In this document: in pieces, positions 45,501 to 52,782 of the stretch
Position numbering within the stretch: the first letter of the stretch is position 1
Layout: each line of letters opens with the position of its first letter
From: Chroococcidiopsis sp. CCMEE 29
Lineage (GTDB): Bacteria; Cyanobacteriota; Cyanobacteriia; Cyanobacteriales; Chroococcidiopsidaceae
DNA length: 64,000 nt
Assembly: GCF_023558375.1 (NCBI RefSeq)
Contig: NZ_CP083762.1
Span: 522,273 to 586,272, forward strand
Reading direction: 5' to 3'
Translations under genes and position numbers: made by a program
Notes under the pieces: model-generated
Seen by the model: only the letters and a program-made list of their open reading frames with translations
Told to the model about the DNA's origin: nothing
Database searches by the model: none

Positions 45501-46403
45501 CACTGCCGCCTGACCCACTTGACTGGGAGCCGTATAACCCGCTTTCAAAGCACCGTCGTTATTGATTGCAGAGCCTCTGATAATTGCCTGGATGCAGTCT
45601 CCTTCTGCAATTGCATCGTTCAAGCGCTTGAGCACGACAATTCCTATACCGTTCCCAAAGACACTTCCCTGAGCTGCAGCGTCAAAGGCTCGACAGTGTC
45701 CATCCGGAGAACCCACTCCTCCCTCTTGATACCAGTACCCACTTGTTTGCGGTAGGCTAACTGAAACACCACCAGCTAATGAGATATCACATTCACCGTT
45801 GAGCAAGCTCTGGCAAGCCGTATGAACAGCCACTAACGCCGTAGAGCAGGCAGTTTGAACAGAGACACTAGGTCCCTTCAAGTTCAACTTGTAGGAGACG
45901 CGGGTGGGTAAATAGTCCTTCTCATTTCCCATAAACGTCTGAAAATTGGTCTGCTCATCTAAGAGACCCAAGCTAGGGTAGATGTTACTTGCCAGATAGC
46001 TGCTACTTCCTGCACCCGCGTAAACACCAATCGAACCTTCGTAATTTTCAGGATTATAACCAGCATTTTCAATGGCTTCCCAAGCACACTCTAAAAAAAG
46101 CCGATGCTGCGGATCCATCATTTCTGCTTCTTTGGGACTGAAGCCAAAAAAATCTGCATCAAACAGCTCAATATCTGGCAGTATCCCCTTTGCCTTGACG
46201 TAGTTAGGATTATTTAGAAATGTTGAATCTATACCTGAAGAAACCAATTCTTCATCTGAGAAAAATGAAATAGACTCTATACCATCTTGAAGGTTTCTCC
46301 AAAATGCATCAATATCTTTTGCTCCTGGAAACCGACCAGACATACCGACAATAGCTATTTCTGAACCATTAATACCCTCAGGTAAATCCAGTTCACTCAT
46401 CAC
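39555..46403 (-). CDS. Type I PKS: KS-AT-MT-KR-DH-ACP
   Basis: 2282 residues. KS: Cys186 ('TACSTA'), His322 ('THGTGT') and His362. AT: 'GQGAQ' near 542, Ser633 in 'GHSIGE', and 'HAFH' at 729-732 (malonyl-type). C-methyltransferase with helical lid about 905-1270 (SAM motif 'LEIGAGMG'). KR structural part from 1305 and Rossmann part from 1575 ('TGGLGAIG'). The catalytic KR tyrosine position is His1740 ('GQVAHAGANNF'). DH follows KR: His832-like motif at 1832 'HRLMGKATLP' and Asp2001 ('HPALLD'). The piece at 2115-2150 matches the tail after KR in the PKS at 55343, so the DH sits inside the KR-ACP linker. ACP Ser2220. It extends the chain with a C-methylated two-carbon unit between two cysteine modules. 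Confidence 0.9.
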   Translation of the reverse strand: MMSELDLPEGINGSEIAIVGMSGRFPGAKDIDAFWRNLQDGIESISFFSDEELVSSGIDSTFLNNPNYVKAKGILPDIELFDADFFGFSPKEAEMMDPQHRLFLECAWEAIENAGYNPENYEGSIGVYAGAGSSSYLASNIYPSLGLLDEQTNFQTFMGNEKDYLPTRVSYKLNLKGPSVSVQTACSTALVAVHTACQSLLNGECDISLAGGVSVSLPQTSGYWYQEGGVGSPDGHCRAFDAAAQGSVFGNGIGIVVLKRLNDAIAEGDCIQAIIRGSAINNDGALKAGYTAPSQVGQAAVISEAQAVAGIAPDTVTYVETHGTGTALGDPIEIAALTQAFRSSKEKKEFCAVGSVKTNFGHLGAAAGVASLIKTVLALRYKQIPPTLHFEQPNPKIDFANSPFYVNTQLSEWAVNGIPRRAGVSSLGIGGTNCHVVLEEAPVVETSSASRPRQLLVISAKTSSALEMATTRLANHLRHHPELNLADVAYTLQIGRQAFNYRRMVVVEDTEDALEALESDPQRVVTQFQEPSERPVVFMFTGQGAQYVNMAQEIYQNEAIFRQEFDRCCELLKPQIGLDLRQLLYPTEEEAQKAAQQLQQTAITQPALFAIEYALAKLWMAWGVHPVAMIGHSIGEYVAACLAGVFSLEDALALVSIRGQLMQQLPPGSMLAVPMPEKEVQSFLDEALALAAVNGPSSCVVSGPAEAVEALQNQLISFGVDCRRLHTSHAFHSQMMEPILGLFQERVRQVSLTPPRIPYVSNLTGTWITAEEATAPSYWASHLRQTVRFASGLQELLKNPAQVLLEVGPGRTLSKLAKQCPEKKPEQRVFTSLRHPGENQSDVAFLLNTLGQLWLNGVQIDWLGFYAHERRYRIPLPTYPFERQRHWIAPQAQEVLFFPTSIAPQLWQSLVKTGQLQASRGIPEFDEQTYLARKQELDCLCTIYINQTLRRLGAFSTLDERHTIEQLFERCRIIPRYRQLLVRWLQVLVEQGHLQQDGEFFTNIRPLSTDSIQILLEAVRVRWADTPRLVDLVQHCGENLAAILVGEKEPLEFFNAWIYQNENTSDQGFPLFGYCTSILQKSLEQVVKSLPAGVNLRILEIGAGMGITTASLLPLLPSEQTNYMFTDIGSWFLKQAQQKFRDYPFIEYRLLDIENSPQDQGFESHSFDIVVASNVLHVTRNIGETLQHVRSLLAPEGFLLLWETTQPQLDFNISWGLLMNPIEDGNRSQANPFLSAAQWQEALHAHGFVEVAAFPEIEELGHQIIVAQASSSADLATPKAFTATRASERSEQTSPPISGKKSDIADWFYIPSWKRSLPPKPLQATQAGCWLVFVDSQVSDGDWELGFQNSPTLYDLGAQLVKQLEREGQDVVIVRIGEYFRRENQSPAGEPSLYEINPRRQDDYEVLLQDLRARNLTPKTIVHLWSVTPHNRSTSRLDNINRVQEKGFYSLLFLAQALGKQSYPEELQITVISNNMQALNGDELLCPEKSTLLGPVRVIPLEYPNIHCRSIDVVLPPAASWQAEKLANQLLAELKNPSSDDIVIAYRGAHRWVQTFEPVRLDRAVEETPRLRERGVYLITGGLGAIGLTLASHLAKTIQAKLVLTGRSPFPARADWSKWLSDRGEDDNISRKIRKVRELEELGAEVWVISADVSNFEEMQDVIAQVQEHFGQLNGIIHAAGFLGDSAIWRKTPERVESVLAPKVKGTLVLDALLKGVELDFFALCSSIAATQPLFGQVAHAGANNFLDAFAHYKTSADGTFVVSINWPVWQESGMEVEGMKQLALAPCQKIAQAQSNPVLHPLLDQCWVEGNEQEIYVSNLSVSKHWVLDEHRLMGKATLPGTAYLELLRAICESHAQSRTIEIQEFYFLTPLVVEEEEEIEVRTLLKKRGDGFEFTIVSHLNSGSESWREHARGKIALIEAQLPEKHAIQEIEASCSGRELILTEQESKLQTSFVEFGSRWNAISKQAKLSSDQGLIFLEMQEAFAVDLNSYKLHPALLDIATGFLTVEYEGAYLPFSYKNLRIKGALPSKIYSHIKLIENNQLQNETLKFNIIVMDEKGAELVEIEEYILRKVDREKADANVAKRSGAGDGKLSAAFANGLQKDCRENWLLPKNWLSPSEGIEVFDRILESTTPQILVSTVDLVTCSKQESTLKSELASKSLEKNNLSAAARPTIKLSNPHTASRTEIEQILIDIWQKILGGKQLGVNDNFFELGGDSLIAVQVMSQVREILQIDLPVSSLFENPTIASLAENIGRVCRTAEKLQASIDGLSDDREEIAL

Positions 46404-46443
46404 CTAAGCTCCCTCAATATTGTAATCTTTACTTTTTGTCCTT

Positions 46444-49400
46444 CTATGATTCGTTCTTTAAACGCTGCTTCTGTCTAGATAGTTTTTGTTGTTCTCTTAA
46501 GGTTTCACGAGAGTTACGAGACTGAACTCGCTTATTAACTGCCTCGATAGTAGTAGTTGCACTTTGCGCCTGATTTAGGTATTTAGCAAAAGAGTGTATA
46601 GTTGGATATTTGAACATTTCCACTATCAATATCTCTTGGCTCAAGATTTCTTGCAATTTGACTTGGGTCTTGACCATGAGGATTGAATTTCCTCCTAGGT
46701 CAAAGAAATTATCATGAATTCCCACCTTCTCCAGTTGGAGTATTTCTTGCCAAACCCTAGCAATGAGTTGCTCCGATTCTGTCTGGGGCATTACATAGGC
46801 TGTACTATTGCGTAAGGCTAGGCTCGTTGGTATAGGTAATGCCCGGCGGTCTAATTTCCCGTTGGATGTTAATGGAAAGGCATCAAGGATCACGTATGTG
46901 GAAGGCATCATGTAGTTAGGCAGCCTTTGCTGCACAAGTTTGCCTAGCTCCTCAACCAGTGAGTTCTTCTGATGATTAGAAATTAGCTCTGGGTTAGGCA
47001 CGATATAAGCCACCAGTTGCTTATTTTCCCGTAACTCTCCAATTGCGGTAACCACCACCTCTCTGACAGAAGGATGCTGTTGCAGAGTCGCCTCAATCTC
47101 TCCAAGTTCAATGCGATGACCATTAACTTTTACCTGAAAATCTTCCCGCCCGATAAATTCAATAGTCCCATCTGGCAAATACCGACCCAAATCACCCGTT
47201 TTGTAGAGCCGTTCCTGAGTGCGAGGATGAACGATGAAGTTGGCATCGGTCTTTTCCTGATTTTTCCAGTAACCTTTAGCCAGTCCCATTCCCCCAATGT
47301 AAAGCGTTCCTGGAACCCATACTGGACAGGGCTCTAGAGCTTCATTCAGCACGTGAAAGCGCTGATTAGTCATCGGGCAACCGTAGGGGATGCTCCTCCA
47401 AGTGAGGTCAACCTGTTCAATCGGATAGAGAATTGACCAGATCGACGCCTCCGTTGCGCCTCCTAAGCTGACCAGTTTTACATCTTGACACAATGCCCAA
47501 ATCTGGTCAGGTAAGCTCAGAGGCAGCCAATCTCCACTCAACATTACCAATCGCAGGGATTTAGGCAATAACTGTGAGCAACCTGCTACATAGTCAACCA
47601 GCATTTGCATCAAAGCGGGTACCGAGTTCCAGACGCTCACCTGCTGTTGTACTAGAAATTGGACCCAATGCGCTGGGTCTTTTGTCGCATTGGCATCAGG
47701 AATGATAATTGTTCCTCCCGCTGCCAGAGTGCCAAAGATGTCATACACTGACAGGTCGAAACTGAGAGATGACAGGGCAAATACCCGGTCTTGGAAATTC
47801 ACATGGAAGCGCTGGTTAATGTCTAGGATTGTGTTAACGGCTCCTCTATGGTCAATCATGACCCCTTTGGGCTTCCCGGTAGAGCCGGAGGTGTAGATGA
47901 CGTAAGCTAAATCAGATAGTTGCTGTGTAGGAGCGAGAGGATTTGAAGCGATAGGAGTTTCTATGGTATCTACACAGAGGCAGCTGACATTCTCTGGCCA
48001 TTCCAAGGAAGTGTATAGCCAGGACTGAGTGATTACCCACTGGACTTCACCCTCCTCTAGGAGATGCCATCGACGCTCAGTGGGGAGGCCAGGATCAATA
48101 GGTACGTAGGCGGCACCGGAAGTAAGGATGCCTAGGGCAGCAACAACTTGCTCCCACCCTTTCTCCATAACAATCGCGACCAGCTGGTTGGGACGGGCAC
48201 CCAGTTGCCTCAGATGATCCCCTAGTTGATGGGCGCGATCGCTTAGCTCTTGATAGGTTAGGGTGCGACGAGAGGTAACAATAGCAGCATGCCGTGGTTG
48301 CAAAGCCACTTGGTTAAAAAACAATGTATGGAGTAAGGCTTCTTCTGCAATGGTTGCCTCAGTGGCATTAATCGTTGCTATTTGCTCGAGTTGTTCTGAG
48401 GGTAACAGATGCCTTGTTGTTGCTTGCCAAAGTTCATCCTCATTCGACAAATGATTGAGGAAATTACAATAAGCAGTAAATATATCATCTAGAAACCCTG
48501 AAGGGAAGACTTCCTCTACAGCGTCCCAATCGAGAACTAGAGTCCCTTCTCTTTCAGAAACCTGAAGGTCTAGATAAACCTGGGGTGTCTGGCTGAGAAC
48601 ATAGACCAGCTTCCCTAGCCTATCGATTGATGATGAAGCGTGTTCATTGAGTGTGTTACCAATTTGAGATTTAGTGGATTTTTCTCGATTTAGATTTTCT
48701 TGAGTCAGCCTGCTAGTAAAGACGACTGGCATTAATGCTTCTGACTGTCGCTTTTGAATGCGAGCTAACTCCCGTAAAACTTGCACACCACTAAAATAAC
48801 GGTGGTCAAAATCTTCCCAAAGTTGTTTTTGGATACGCTGCGATCGCTCTGCAAAGGATTCCTGACGCGAGTTATCTACTGCCAATAACGTTAACGACGT
48901 GAAGTCTCCGACGATATCATTGACCTGTGGATGTAAGGGTAGGCGATTGAAGAGCGTCAGATTGATGGTGAATCGAGGACTCTTGCTCCAAACAGTTAGA
49001 ACTTCAGCAAAGGCGGCTAGTAAGAGTCCGGAAGGAGTCAAACTGATCTCAGCAGCCTTTCTCTGAAGGCGAACCCAGCTATCTGGCTCTAATTTGCCAC
49101 GACGGCTCACAAAATGAGGATATTTAATAGAGGCCAGATTTTTCTGTAAGGGTAGTTCAGGGGATGGTGGTAAGGTAGCAAGACGACTTTGCCAATACTC
49201 TTGGGAGCGATAGTACAGTTTTGAATCTCGTAAGCCAATCTCAGCCAATACGTAATCTCGGAATGAGAGCTCACATCGAGGAAGGCAAGCATCTGGATTT
49301 CGGATTAATTCAGCCAATTCTCCCAAAAGCAATTCAAGACTCCAAGCATCAACAATCAACACCTCTAAATTCAGAAAAATTCTGACCTTATTATGGTTTA

Positions 49401-49926
49401 TGCGAGCAACTCGAATTTCAAAGAGCGGCCAGGTGTCAGCAGGAAGCAACTGATGAGACATCTGCGCTCGAACTTCCTCCAATTGGGAAGCCGTTATTTC
49501 AGGACTTTGCCCTCGTAAGTCCAACATCTTAACCTTATAAGGAGGTACCTGTTCTAAAATTCGCTGTTGCCCATCTGGTTGAACAATGGACCGTAACATA
49601 TCATGACGGTCAATTAATTGCTGCCAAGCTTTTTCAAATCTTTCTAAATCTAAATTGAAGGTGTCAATTTCTAAATAGGCACGAGTTGATACATTGCTCA
49701 ATTCAAAAGCGCCACTGCGACCGATCCAGTAAGCCTGCTGAACATCAGTGAGTGGAAATGTTTGGTATCGGTCGTCTGGATTGGGAACTATTGTAGGCAG
49801 TTCTTCCTGTGGTGATTGAAACCGAGATTTAGGTTCAACTTCGCCACGCAAACGTTTCTGCAAAATTGCTTGCTTAGCTGGTGAAAGCTGAGACTTAAGC
49901 TTGATGACTTCCTCTTTTGATGGCAT
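46444..49926 (-). CDS. NRPS module: Cy-A-PCP (cysteine)
   Basis: The frame also has a GTG at 49944, giving 1166 residues; ATG 49926 is preferred because GAGG lies about 12 bases upstream. Numbered from the GTG, the Cy domain covers about 60-490 ('FPLTDVQQAYWIGR', 'LPPSPELPL', 'GDFTS'). The DxxxxD motif is changed to EVLIVD (Glu194, Asp199). The A domain covers about 540-1010, with 'YTSGSTGKPKG'; its pocket D-L-Y-N-M-S-L-I-W equals the code I know for cysteine in yersiniabactin-type enzymes. PCP is in the last 120 residues ('GGNS'). There is no methyltransferase or epimerase. It loads cysteine and would condense and cyclise it to a thiazoline. It lies 36 bases downstream of the fkbH-like gene. 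Confidence 0.88.
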   Translation of the reverse strand: MPSKEEVIKLKSQLSPAKQAILQKRLRGEVEPKSRFQSPQEELPTIVPNPDDRYQTFPLTDVQQAYWIGRSGAFELSNVSTRAYLEIDTFNLDLERFEKAWQQLIDRHDMLRSIVQPDGQQRILEQVPPYKVKMLDLRGQSPEITASQLEEVRAQMSHQLLPADTWPLFEIRVARINHNKVRIFLNLEVLIVDAWSLELLLGELAELIRNPDACLPRCELSFRDYVLAEIGLRDSKLYYRSQEYWQSRLATLPPSPELPLQKNLASIKYPHFVSRRGKLEPDSWVRLQRKAAEISLTPSGLLLAAFAEVLTVWSKSPRFTINLTLFNRLPLHPQVNDIVGDFTSLTLLAVDNSRQESFAERSQRIQKQLWEDFDHRYFSGVQVLRELARIQKRQSEALMPVVFTSRLTQENLNREKSTKSQIGNTLNEHASSSIDRLGKLVYVLSQTPQVYLDLQVSEREGTLVLDWDAVEEVFPSGFLDDIFTAYCNFLNHLSNEDELWQATTRHLLPSEQLEQIATINATEATIAEEALLHTLFFNQVALQPRHAAIVTSRRTLTYQELSDRAHQLGDHLRQLGARPNQLVAIVMEKGWEQVVAALGILTSGAAYVPIDPGLPTERRWHLLEEGEVQWVITQSWLYTSLEWPENVSCLCVDTIETPIASNPLAPTQQLSDLAYVIYTSGSTGKPKGVMIDHRGAVNTILDINQRFHVNFQDRVFALSSLSFDLSVYDIFGTLAAGGTIIIPDANATKDPAHWVQFLVQQQVSVWNSVPALMQMLVDYVAGCSQLLPKSLRLVMLSGDWLPLSLPDQIWALCQDVKLVSLGGATEASIWSILYPIEQVDLTWRSIPYGCPMTNQRFHVLNEALEPCPVWVPGTLYIGGMGLAKGYWKNQEKTDANFIVHPRTQERLYKTGDLGRYLPDGTIEFIGREDFQVKVNGHRIELGEIEATLQQHPSVREVVVTAIGELRENKQLVAYIVPNPELISNHQKNSLVEELGKLVQQRLPNYMMPSTYVILDAFPLTSNGKLDRRALPIPTSLALRNSTAYVMPQTESEQLIARVWQEILQLEKVGIHDNFFDLGGNSILMVKTQVKLQEILSQEILIVEMFKYPTIHSFAKYLNQAQSATTTIEAVNKRVQSRNSRETLREQQKLSRQKQRLKNES

Positions 49927-49980
49927 CTTCTTTACAGGCCTCACTAACCAAGAATAAATCTACTAAATGACTCTAGTTCT

Positions 49981-51072
49981 CTAATCAATAACCTCTACTT
50001 TCATATATTCAGGCCAACCAGGTTGAGTTAAAGTCAGCTCATTTTCCAAGACTACCAACTCATCTACCTTTTCAATTTCCTTGAAGCCTGCGAACTTGTA
50101 GGAGATGTACATCATCCGATTTCGATTATTGAAAACAAACTCAGCACACAGGCGAACATTATTTTTCTTAGCTAGCTTGATAATATAGTTAAGCATCACT
50201 GTGCCGACACCTCTGGACATAACGCGACAAGACATCAACAATAGCTTTATTGTCCACAGGCTTTCTTGACATTCCACAAGAGCTAATCCAATTTTTCCGT
50301 AAGTTCCATATTTATCTTCTAAACTGGCAATCCAAAGCTTGTGCTTATCTGACTGCCGAAATTGATTGAGTTCGTCATATGAATAGGTATAACCCGTTGT
50401 ATTCAGCTGGTTCGTTCGTATCGTTAATTCTTCAGCTCGCTGCAAATCTTCCTCCTGGGCAGAGGAGATCGTAAGATACATATTGAGTGTCGCCAAAAAC
50501 CCTTCTTGAGGCCCGACGAATTCTGCCTCTGCCTTGTTGCGTTCTATATCGCTAATATACATCAACCTCCTCTGCTTTGAATCCTTCGTGATAAAACGAG
50601 GATTCAGTTCTGGCATGTCTAACAGTTGATCTAGGTTGGCGGCGTTAATGCAGAGGACTTCAGGATGTGAAAAACTTACTTCTTCCAGTTCAAATGGCTG
50701 GTCATCAATAAAGGCGATCGCATCCGTGCCAATGTTGATCAATCTAGCAATTTCCTTGATAGAGAAAGCTTTTGAGTTCCAGTTGATCTGTGGATACAGA
50801 AAATATTCACGTAATCCCAACTCCCTTAGCTTTTCCATTGCCTTGAGATAATCATTCTTGCTGGCAATCGATTGTAGAATACCTCGATTATCCAACGCTT
50901 TAATAAGCTCAGCTACATTGTCTCTTAAAGAAACTTGGTTATCTTCCAATAAGACACCATCCCAGAGTGTGTTATCTAAATCCCAAATAACACATTTAAT
51001 AGTTGCTTGCTGGCTTTGACTATGCTTTGTTTTCTCGGAATTTAGAATGATCATGTTTTTTATTCCCATCAT
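49981..51072 (-). CDS. FkbH-like HAD protein (glyceryl-ACP formation for hydroxy/methoxymalonyl unit)
   Basis: 363 residues. The HAD motif 'WDLDNTLWDG' lies near residue 32 and 'FIDDQPFELEEV' near 120. The C-terminal half has the GNAT-like fold of the family ('RTNQLNTTGYTYSYDEL', 'YGTYGKIGLALVE', 'CRVMSRGVGTVMLNYI'). FkbH-type proteins dephosphorylate 1,3-bisphosphoglycerate and put the glyceryl group on a carrier protein. The neighbouring ACP, acyl-CoA dehydrogenase and hydroxyacyl-CoA dehydrogenase complete the route to hydroxymalonyl-ACP. All key residues seem present. Tandem ATG codons start the gene; the first (51072) is used. Confidence 0.88.
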   Translation of the reverse strand: MMGIKNMIILNSEKTKHSQSQQATIKCVIWDLDNTLWDGVLLEDNQVSLRDNVAELIKALDNRGILQSIASKNDYLKAMEKLRELGLREYFLYPQINWNSKAFSIKEIARLINIGTDAIAFIDDQPFELEEVSFSHPEVLCINAANLDQLLDMPELNPRFITKDSKQRRLMYISDIERNKAEAEFVGPQEGFLATLNMYLTISSAQEEDLQRAEELTIRTNQLNTTGYTYSYDELNQFRQSDKHKLWIASLEDKYGTYGKIGLALVECQESLWTIKLLLMSCRVMSRGVGTVMLNYIIKLAKKNNVRLCAEFVFNNRNRMMYISYKFAGFKEIEKVDELVVLENELTLTQPGWPEYMKVEVID

Positions 51073-51188
51073 GCTTTGAAATTTGACTGAAACTCTTATC
51101 GTAAGTTGTCAATTTAATAAGCTAGAGTTAAAATCTAGATTGGAATATATAGATTAGATTTTAACTAGGGATTTAGTATTCTACGTTT

Positions 51189-52373
51189 TCATCGCCCTAC
51201 TGCTAATCCTCGAGGTACTTTAACGCGATTAGTTAGGAATGCTTGCTGCTGATAACCATACTCAGCAATAGTAATCTGTTGAATCTGGGTACTACCTTCT
51301 ATAATTTCCATAATTTTGGCGTCTCGCCAATATCTTTGAACGGGATATTCACTGCTACAACCATTACCACCATGAATTTGTACTGCATCATTCGCAACTC
51401 TGGTTGCAATCATGGAAGCAAAATATTTAGCAATTGAAGTCTCGATTATTGATTTAGGATCGCCAATGTCTTTGAGGTAGCCAGCTTGATAACACAATAG
51501 TCTCGCTGCTTTTACATTTACCATCATCTCAGTGATCATTTGTTGAATTAATTGATGTTCTTTTAGATAAACACCAAACTGCTGGCGTTGACTTGTGTAC
51601 TGAAGGCAGGCTTCGAGGCTAGCTTGGGCAATGCCTACACAACCCCAAGCGACACTATATCTTCCGTAATCTAAGGCAGAAGAGGCTACATGAGAGAAAC
51701 CAAAACCCTGCCTCCCCACAAGATTTTTCTGTGGAATTCTACAGTTATTCAGGTGCAGTTCTGCTAACATTGAAGCCCTGACGCCCAACATCCCAAAAAT
51801 TGGTTTAATTGAGAGGCCTGGGTTATCTTTTTCAACTAAAAAAGTCACAGACTCATTCTCCTGTCGAGCAAAAACTAAAAAGACATCTGCAACTTGCCCA
51901 TAAGTAATCCATTTCTTTTGTCCATTTAAGATATAGGAGTCTCCAGAAACTGTTGCTGTAGTCTCTACGTGTTTAGCATCACTGCCTATATTAGGTTCAC
52001 TCAAAGCAAAAGCAGCAATTACTTCACCAGATGCCAATTTAGGAAGCCAATACTCTTTTTGAAATTTACTACCCCACTTAAATAGAGCTTGAGCAACCAT
52101 GTTGTGAACTGTTAACAAACTTCTAATCGAAGAACACCCTCGTCCGATTTCTTCATTAAGGAGACCATAGGTAACTACCTCCATACCCATGCCGCCAATA
52201 TTTTTTGGCAACAGTGCACCCAAGTATCCTTTCTGAGCTATTTCTTTAATTAGGCTTATCGGCGTTTGCTCTGTTCGATCATATTGCCTCGCATAAGGAA
52301 GGATTGCTTCATCCACGAAAGCTTTAAATGCAACCTGATCATTCTTCTGCTGAGGAGTTAATTCTATTCTCAT
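51189..52373 (-). CDS. Acyl-CoA/acyl-ACP dehydrogenase, FkbI-like
   Basis: 394 residues with an acyl-CoA dehydrogenase fold: 'LLNEEIGRGCSSIRSLLTVH' near 85, 'AFALSEPNIGSDA' near 140 (substrate and FAD contact), 'YILNGQKKWIT', 'RQQFGVYLKEHQLIQ' near 275, 'QIHGGNGCSSEYPVQRYWRD' near 345, and the 'EIIEGSTQIQ' region that supplies the catalytic glutamate. In the methoxymalonyl pathway this enzyme oxidises the 3-hydroxy/2-hydroxypropionyl-ACP intermediate. It lies between the ACP gene (61-base gap) and the fkbH-like gene (116-base gap). A general fatty-acid enzyme is unlikely in this setting. Confidence 0.82.
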   Translation of the reverse strand: MRIELTPQQKNDQVAFKAFVDEAILPYARQYDRTEQTPISLIKEIAQKGYLGALLPKNIGGMGMEVVTYGLLNEEIGRGCSSIRSLLTVHNMVAQALFKWGSKFQKEYWLPKLASGEVIAAFALSEPNIGSDAKHVETTATVSGDSYILNGQKKWITYGQVADVFLVFARQENESVTFLVEKDNPGLSIKPIFGMLGVRASMLAELHLNNCRIPQKNLVGRQGFGFSHVASSALDYGRYSVAWGCVGIAQASLEACLQYTSQRQQFGVYLKEHQLIQQMITEMMVNVKAARLLCYQAGYLKDIGDPKSIIETSIAKYFASMIATRVANDAVQIHGGNGCSSEYPVQRYWRDAKIMEIIEGSTQIQQITIAEYGYQQQAFLTNRVKVPRGLAVGR

Positions 52374-52434
52374 TGAGTTACTTAAATATCAACAAACATC
52401 AAACTCATTTAATCACGATTGATTAAAGTTTTGG

Positions 52435-52686
52435 TTAATTATCTGCAACTACAGTCATCTTACGTTCGAGCAGACTAACCATAGAATTTATGGTTCTGAA
52501 GTTCTCAAAACCGAGGTCTTCGTTCTCGATAGATACTTGGAACTCTTTTTCTATAAACAGAACTAGTTGCATAGCAAACATTGAATTGATAAATCCAAGT
52601 GCAAAAATGTCTTCATCATCTCGCAGTGCATAATCACCAAAATATTGGGAGAGAAAATCTTTGATTTTAGCTTTGACTTCTTTCAT
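52435..52686 (-). CDS. Free acyl carrier protein, FkbJ-like
   Basis: 83 residues, acidic and helical, of acyl-carrier-protein type. The phosphopantetheine serine is in 'ALGFINSMFAMQLV', where the usual DSL is NSM; 'NEDLGFENFRTINSMVSLLE' forms helix III onward. Free ACPs with such a modified motif serve FkbH enzymes. It is next to the acyl-CoA dehydrogenase gene and likely carries the glyceryl/hydroxymalonyl group for one of the two PKS modules. An insertion sequence now separates it from the dehydrogenase gene at 54334. Confidence 0.82.
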   Translation of the reverse strand: MKEVKAKIKDFLSQYFGDYALRDDEDIFALGFINSMFAMQLVLFIEKEFQVSIENEDLGFENFRTINSMVSLLERKMTVVADN

Positions 52687-52782
52687 ATTGATCCAGATAT
52701 ATATAGTGGCTCTACATCAGTATATGACTGTCCGAAATCTTACGAAAAATGCTTAGTCCCAAATAGATTTCCACTTGTAAAT

